From Dialister sp. UBA734 (GTDB lineage Bacteria; Bacillota; Negativicutes; Veillonellales; Dialisteraceae): DNA of 8,580 bases. Under the pieces are notes generated by a model, which was not told the DNA's origin, ran no database searches, and was given only the letters and a program-made list of their open reading frames with translations. Made by a program: the position numbers and the translations under genes. Shown piece after piece: positions 7,201 to 8,580 of this stretch (position 1 is the first letter of the stretch; each line of letters begins with the position of its first letter). Location of the stretch: assembly GCA_002297935.1 (NCBI GenBank), contig DBLC01000128.1, positions 14,859-23,438 on the forward strand. Reading direction: 5' to 3'.

Positions 7201-7408
7201 GCATCTCATCTTCGGGCTGCCGAGAAATTTCCAGCTTCACCACCCGCTGGGTCTTCCCGCGGACCAGACCGGCATAATTGACAATCCGCGCCGTCCCCTG
7301 GATGTCCGACACGATCATCATCATATATACAATGAGGCCAATCAGAACCAACGCCAGCACCGCGATGGCCCCTTGGACATAGTTCGTTTTCTTCTTTTTA
7401 TTTGTCAT
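4262..7408 (-). CDS. Membrane hybrid sensor kinase with GGDEF, PAS-like, kinase and receiver domains
   Basis: A 1048-residue signalling protein of the inner membrane. Transmembrane helices lie at about 12-33 and 163-184 and enclose an extracytoplasmic sensor of about 130 residues of unrecognised type. A GGDEF (diguanylate cyclase) domain follows at about 192-350, with intact GGDEF at 271-275. The inhibitory RxxD site is absent (PKEH at 262-265). A PAS-like region spans about 505-650. HisKA has phospho-acceptor H681 in SHDIRTPLNG. HATPase shows N797/N801 (N box), DTGIG (834-838) and GTGLG (864-868). The C-terminal receiver has E929/D930, acceptor D976, T1008 and K1030. No HPt domain is present, so a separate phosphotransfer partner is expected. 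The start at 7408 is chosen for its AAGGAGA site at 7415-7421; an in-frame ATG at 7447 lacks one. The gene converges on mdcA, and no cognate regulator is visible. Whether it makes cyclic di-GMP is not shown. Confidence 0.93.
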   Translation of the reverse strand: MTNKKKKTNYVQGAIAVLALVLIGLIVYMMMIVSDIQGTARIVNYAGLVRGKTQRVVKLEISRQPEDEMLQSVESFIQGLREGDKELQLVKLDDEAFQDKMMELDNYFSLLKQEIYKVRDVGPDQTEIIPISEHFFNICDEATGLAEAYSQRKASSLSILEKYITADIIMLMFLIGAELFRMVRFAMQNKLLQKKVYLDQATGLPNKNKCEELLDDPSPAAENIGVLSFDLNNLRRINNSMGHEAGDAYIRRFAICLRDAMPKEHFVGRAGGDEFLAITYGLKEEQLKQCLANIRAQMTEESKSHPDTPLSYAVGFSLAANNPGSPLRDLFILADKNMYINKNHVKREEAAAEKRLDFQLLKLVNRHGKNFAACLYCDARLDTYRTIRGGDDFFLASDGSYSGAAEQLVEEQVNKTDRPTIRDALSLSHVQQSLQKPEDLLELSYDIAEQGQYNRVTLIPVDWDEEGQLHHFLMAFQMIRESDHLTLNAKEQLTLYYEQLKQSILENDSYVDALLDMAGCIYTVNLTKDILERSITPTRRQNDVQELFIDYPLPCPYIDYCHAYLPKVTKETLGSYRLTIDSKALLHRFAAGEKHLTVEYCLQDEDGSIRWIQKTVLMTQTVVFDTDAQKEMPMVTAIVLLQDTTQNHAKDEAEHARLQTALDEMSTANRAKTEFLSRMSHDIRTPLNGIIGLLKINEEHFDDKNLVLENQGKMQVAANHLLSLINDVLQMSKLEEGHIVLAHEYIELDTLMHDIETIIISRATEAGLSWVDQTEKSAFPSPYIYGSPLHLRQIFLNIYGNCIKYNRPHGSITTTVDFLGEQDGRCTYRWTISDTGIGMKPDFVKHIFDPFVQERKDARSVYQGTGLGMTIVKKLIEQMGGTITVTSEMDKGSTFTLIIPFEIAPPETQQAKEIPVKSDIHGLHLLLVEDNELNAEIADMLLTDEGATVTRVSDGREALHTFQDNPAGTFDAILMDIMMPVMDGLTATKEIRKLPRKDAQTIPIIAMTANAFEEDAKRCLDAGMNAHLAKPLEMNKVVETIGKYCKGN

Positions 7409-7460
7409 ATACGTTCTCCTTGTGATAGTAGTCCCCTTTTGTATCATAAGGACATATAAG

Positions 7461-7485
7461 AAATAAATAGTATGAAATACTTATT
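7461..7485. promoter_or_regulatory. AT-rich dyad near the kinase transcription start
   Basis: AGTAT (7469-7473) and ATACT (7477-7481) form an inverted repeat around GAA, flanked on both sides by AAATAA/TTATTT sequence that nearly extends the symmetry. It sits where transcription from the extended -10 at 7488-7496 should begin. A repressor site or a 5' hairpin are both possible. AT-richness makes chance plausible. Confidence 0.3.
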
Positions 7486-7487
7486 TT

Positions 7488-7496
7488 ATTATACCA
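7488..7496 (-). promoter_or_regulatory. Extended -10 promoter of the sensor kinase gene
   Basis: On the - strand the sequence reads TGGTATAAT, a perfect extended -10 (TGn plus TATAAT). No good -35 is seen 16-18 bp upstream, which fits extended -10 promoters. The expected start near 7481 leaves a leader of about 73 nt before the ATG at 7408. Confidence 0.65.
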
Positions 7497-7549
7497 TAGA
7501 AGGAAAAGTAGGACGTTTGTAATAAGAAATGGTGGATTCATTAGCGGGT

Positions 7550-7730
7550 ATACTAAAACGGGATGTCTCATCTTAAACCGAAAGAAAAACAATGAACCGT
7601 AAGGAATAACACAAAGATTCTTTGACTTCGCCCTACGGGCGGCTCAGAATGACGGAAAAATTTAACAACGCTGGATGGAAAGAAAAGAACGCTAGGAAAT
7701 GCATATGAGGCTAACTGATAGGCGAAAACA
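7550..7730. repeat. Long direct repeat, copy A
   Basis: It shares long blocks with 8310-8476: TACTAAAACGGGA (7551-7563), AAGGAATAACACAAAGATTC (7601-7620) and GAAAAGAACGCTAG (7682-7695). The first two blocks lie at an offset of exactly 760 bp, so there are no net indels for the first 70 bp. Divergence rises after 7620, where this copy carries a CGCCC-TAC-GGGCG mini-hairpin (7629-7641). Neither copy has a plausible reading frame. Confidence 0.8.
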
Positions 7731-7791
7731 TGCAACTTTTATAAAGCCAGTATATCTATAGCGTCATTCCGACCAACGTGGAGGAATCTTT
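7613..7791. mobile_element. MITE-like inverted pair with GTCATTC...GAATCTTT ends
   Basis: The left unit runs from AAAGATTC (7613-7620) to CAGAATGACG (7645-7654). The right unit (7762-7791) is the inverted counterpart, CGTCATTCCGACC...GTGGAGGAATCTTT. The ends are complementary and about 105 bp of AT-rich sequence lies between. The GTCATTYCGACC and GTGGAGRAATCTT motifs also occur in the 244-bp palindrome at 3767-4010, so both appear to be members of one family of interspersed repeats. A single diverged unit is at 8373-8404. No transposase gene is present in the window. Confidence 0.6.
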
Positions 7792-7943
7792 TTCGTTTTT
7801 ATAAAAGGTGGAATGAGAGAAGGATGGTATAACACGAGACTTAGCGTCTGGGGCGTATACTTATGAAGTTCATAAAAAATTTAAAAATTTCATGTTGTGA
7901 TTTTGAGGGACTTCTGCAATGTAAATATATGGAGGGGGGAAAT
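7792..7943. other. AT-rich gene-free stretch with a short perfect palindrome
   Basis: No gene is supportable. A 15-bp palindrome TTATGAA-G-TTCATAA lies at 7861-7875 and could be a protein-binding site, though no promoter or target gene is evident beside it. The end, ATATATGGAGGGGGGAAATG (7925-7944), resembles the tail of the 60-bp repeats at 8197-8256 and 8521-8580 and, as at 8256, leads straight into a heptamer array. Confidence 0.4.
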
Positions 7944-7980
7944 GGTGACTGGTGGACTAGTGACTGGTGACTAGGGATTG
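7944..7980. repeat. GTGACTG/GTGACTA heptamer array
   Basis: Units GGTGACT, GTGACTG, GTGACTA and GGGATTG run in tandem, with one unit expanded by two bases (GGTGGACTA). It lacks an opposed arm nearby and grades into the GTTGTTG-type array that follows. Confidence 0.75.
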
Positions 7981-8182
7981 TTGTTGGTTGCTGGTTTACC
8001 TGCCGAGCCCATGGATGACAACTTGCCAAGGAGGAAGTGGCATGGGTTTAGGGGTTAAGGTTTGATTGATGATTACAAACCCTAAACCGTAAACCCATGA
8101 CGCTCTGCATTTGTGCAGATTGTGCCATACGAACTCGGAGCATAAACCCCACAACTAACAACAGACAACCAACAACAAAATC
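7976..8182. repeat. Outer opposed heptamer arrays enclosing a second hairpin
   Basis: The left arm (7976-7996) is GTTGTTG/GTTGCTG-type. The right arm (8152-8182) is four units of ACAACNA-type ending in AAAATC. They are complementary over about 15-20 bp. The unit is the same as in the madM-mdcA spacer (1583-1653), here about 155 bp apart instead of 10. Between them lie the hairpins at 8041-8099 and TCTGCA-TTTG-TGCAGA (8104-8119). Confidence 0.7.
8041..8099. repeat. Inner heptamer hairpin (GGGTTTA / TAAACCC)
   Basis: The left arm (8041-8064) and right arm (8076-8099) are 24 nt each, with 21 of 24 positions complementary by hand count and an 11-nt loop. Each arm is about three 7-bp units of the GGGTTTA type. 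CATGGG/CCCATG closes the base perfectly. No T-run follows on either side. Confidence 0.85.
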
Positions 8183-8196
8183 AAAAATAATCAAAT

Positions 8197-8256
8197 TCTA
8201 ATCTTCCAATGTTCGTTTTTTTCGTGAAATTTCCGTTTTATATAGTAGAGGGGAAA
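8197..8256. repeat. 60-bp direct repeat, copy 1
   Basis: It begins TCTAATCTT, contains AATGTTCGTTTTTTTCG and ends TAGAGGGGAAA. Copy 2 lies at 8521-8580 and the two differ at roughly ten positions. The ATATAG followed by GAGGGG resembles a -10 and a ribosome binding site, but the next ATG (8256-8258) is followed at once by a stop, so no gene starts here. Confidence 0.8.
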
Positions 8257-8257
8257 T

Positions 8258-8291
8258 GTAATTAGGAATTAGGAATGAGGAATTAGGAATG
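8258..8291. repeat. AATTAGG/AATGAGG heptamer array
   Basis: About five 7-bp units: three AATTAGG, one AATGAGG and a partial. The stretch 8267-8291 is the exact inverted copy of 4243-4267, about 4 kb away across the kinase gene. It starts right after the GAGGGGAAATG end of the 60-bp repeat. Confidence 0.85.
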
Positions 8292-8309
8292 TTAGTGTCA
8301 ATAGTGGAC

Positions 8310-8476
8310 ATACTAAAACGGGAAGTTTCATTTTATACCGTAAGAGGAACAAAGAGCTGCAAGGAATAACACAAAGATTCCTCCACTACGGCCCCCATGA
8401 CGGGAAAGAGAGAAGTTACGCTGGAGGGAAGAAAAGAACGCTAGAAAATGTGAGCAGTAGGCGGTAGGCAGAAAAC
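8310..8476. repeat. Long direct repeat, copy B
   Basis: The diverged second copy of 7550-7730, in register at +760 bp for the first 70 bases. Its inner unit, AAAGATTCCTCCACTACGG to CATGACGGG (8373-8404), is closer to the right-hand unit of copy A (inverted) than to the left, which suggests recombination among units. The last bases (GTAGGCAGAAAAC) merge into the hairpin that follows. Confidence 0.75.
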
Positions 8477-8508
8477 ACTGCCAACTGGAAACTGCCTGCT
8501 GCGAACTG
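8454..8508. repeat. Opposed heptamer arrays (GCAGTAG / ACTGCCA type)
   Basis: The left arm GCAGTAGGCGGTAGGCAG (8454-8471) consists of 7-bp units. The right arm (8478-8508) holds ACTGCCA, ACTGGAA, ACTGCCT, GCTGCGA and ACTG at a strict 7-bp period. The arms are partly complementary around a loop of about 6 nt. The unit sequence differs from every other array in the window. Confidence 0.7.
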
Positions 8509-8520
8509 ATTTAATGGAAG

Positions 8521-8580
8521 TCTAATCTTTAAATGTTCGTTTTTTTCGGAAAATTTTTGATTATATAGATAGAGGGGAAA
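8521..8580. repeat. 60-bp direct repeat, copy 2, at the window edge
   Basis: It matches 8197-8256 from TCTAATCTT to AGAGGGGAAA and stops exactly at the window edge, so its true extent is unknown. By analogy with the other occurrence, a heptamer array or a gene start could lie just beyond. Confidence 0.8.

Noticed and set aside
4262..7447. Longer start for the sensor kinase at 7447
   Set aside because: No ribosome binding site before that ATG, whereas the ATG at 7408 has AAGGAGA at proper spacing.
7841..8029. 62-residue - strand frame right of the kinase gene
   Set aside because: It crosses heptamer repeats and AT-rich spacer and shows no ribosome binding site or recognisable sequence.
571..8508. 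CRISPR array
   Set aside because: Repeats are 7-9 bp and contiguous, without the 25-40 bp repeats or unique spacers of CRISPR.

Overview
The window looks like a chromosomal stretch from an anaerobic Firmicute, most plausibly a Negativicute such as an Acidaminococcaceae- or Dialister-like gut organism. That assignment is an inference. It rests on malonate-utilisation genes of the MadL/MadM/MdcA type, strong AGGAGG-like ribosome binding sites, roughly 50% G+C coding sequence beside AT-rich spacers, and a large GGDEF/histidine-kinase hybrid protein. No rRNA, tRNA, CRISPR array or transposase gene was found.

Left part (1-3648, + strand): madL and madM encode the two subunits of a malonate carrier, and mdcA encodes the alpha (acyl-carrier-protein transferase) subunit of malonate decarboxylase. 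The three genes share one direction but are separated by about 240-260 bp spacers. Each spacer holds a large hairpin made of short tandem repeats. mdcA has its own candidate promoter and ends at a strong intrinsic terminator. None of the other decarboxylase genes (ACP, beta/gamma carboxylase subunits, ACP-charging enzymes) follow it here, so they must lie elsewhere. A possible divergent gene begins at the extreme left edge. The likely joint role is uptake of malonate by MadLM and loading of malonate onto the decarboxylase ACP by MdcA.

Middle spacer (3649-4261): no convincing gene. It contains a conserved stem-loop element, degenerate heptamer repeats, a 244-bp perfectly registered imperfect palindrome (MITE-like), and the terminator region of the convergent kinase gene.

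Right part (4262-7408, - strand): one gene for a 1048-residue membrane-anchored hybrid sensor kinase, ordered TM, extracytoplasmic sensor, TM, GGDEF, PAS-like, HisKA, HATPase and receiver. It has an extended -10 promoter upstream. Nothing in the window links it to malonate.

Far right (7409-8580): about 1.1 kb without a supportable gene but dense in repeats. There are two copies of a ~170-180 bp unit exactly 760 bp apart, two copies of a 60-bp unit, a MITE-like inverted pair, and several arrays of 7-bp repeats, often as inverted arms.

The most noteworthy feature is the non-coding part. At least seven arrays keep a strict 7-bp period (one 9-bp) while their unit sequences differ completely, and several are built as opposed arms that would fold back. 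A separate stem-loop element recurs beyond the 3' ends of three genes.
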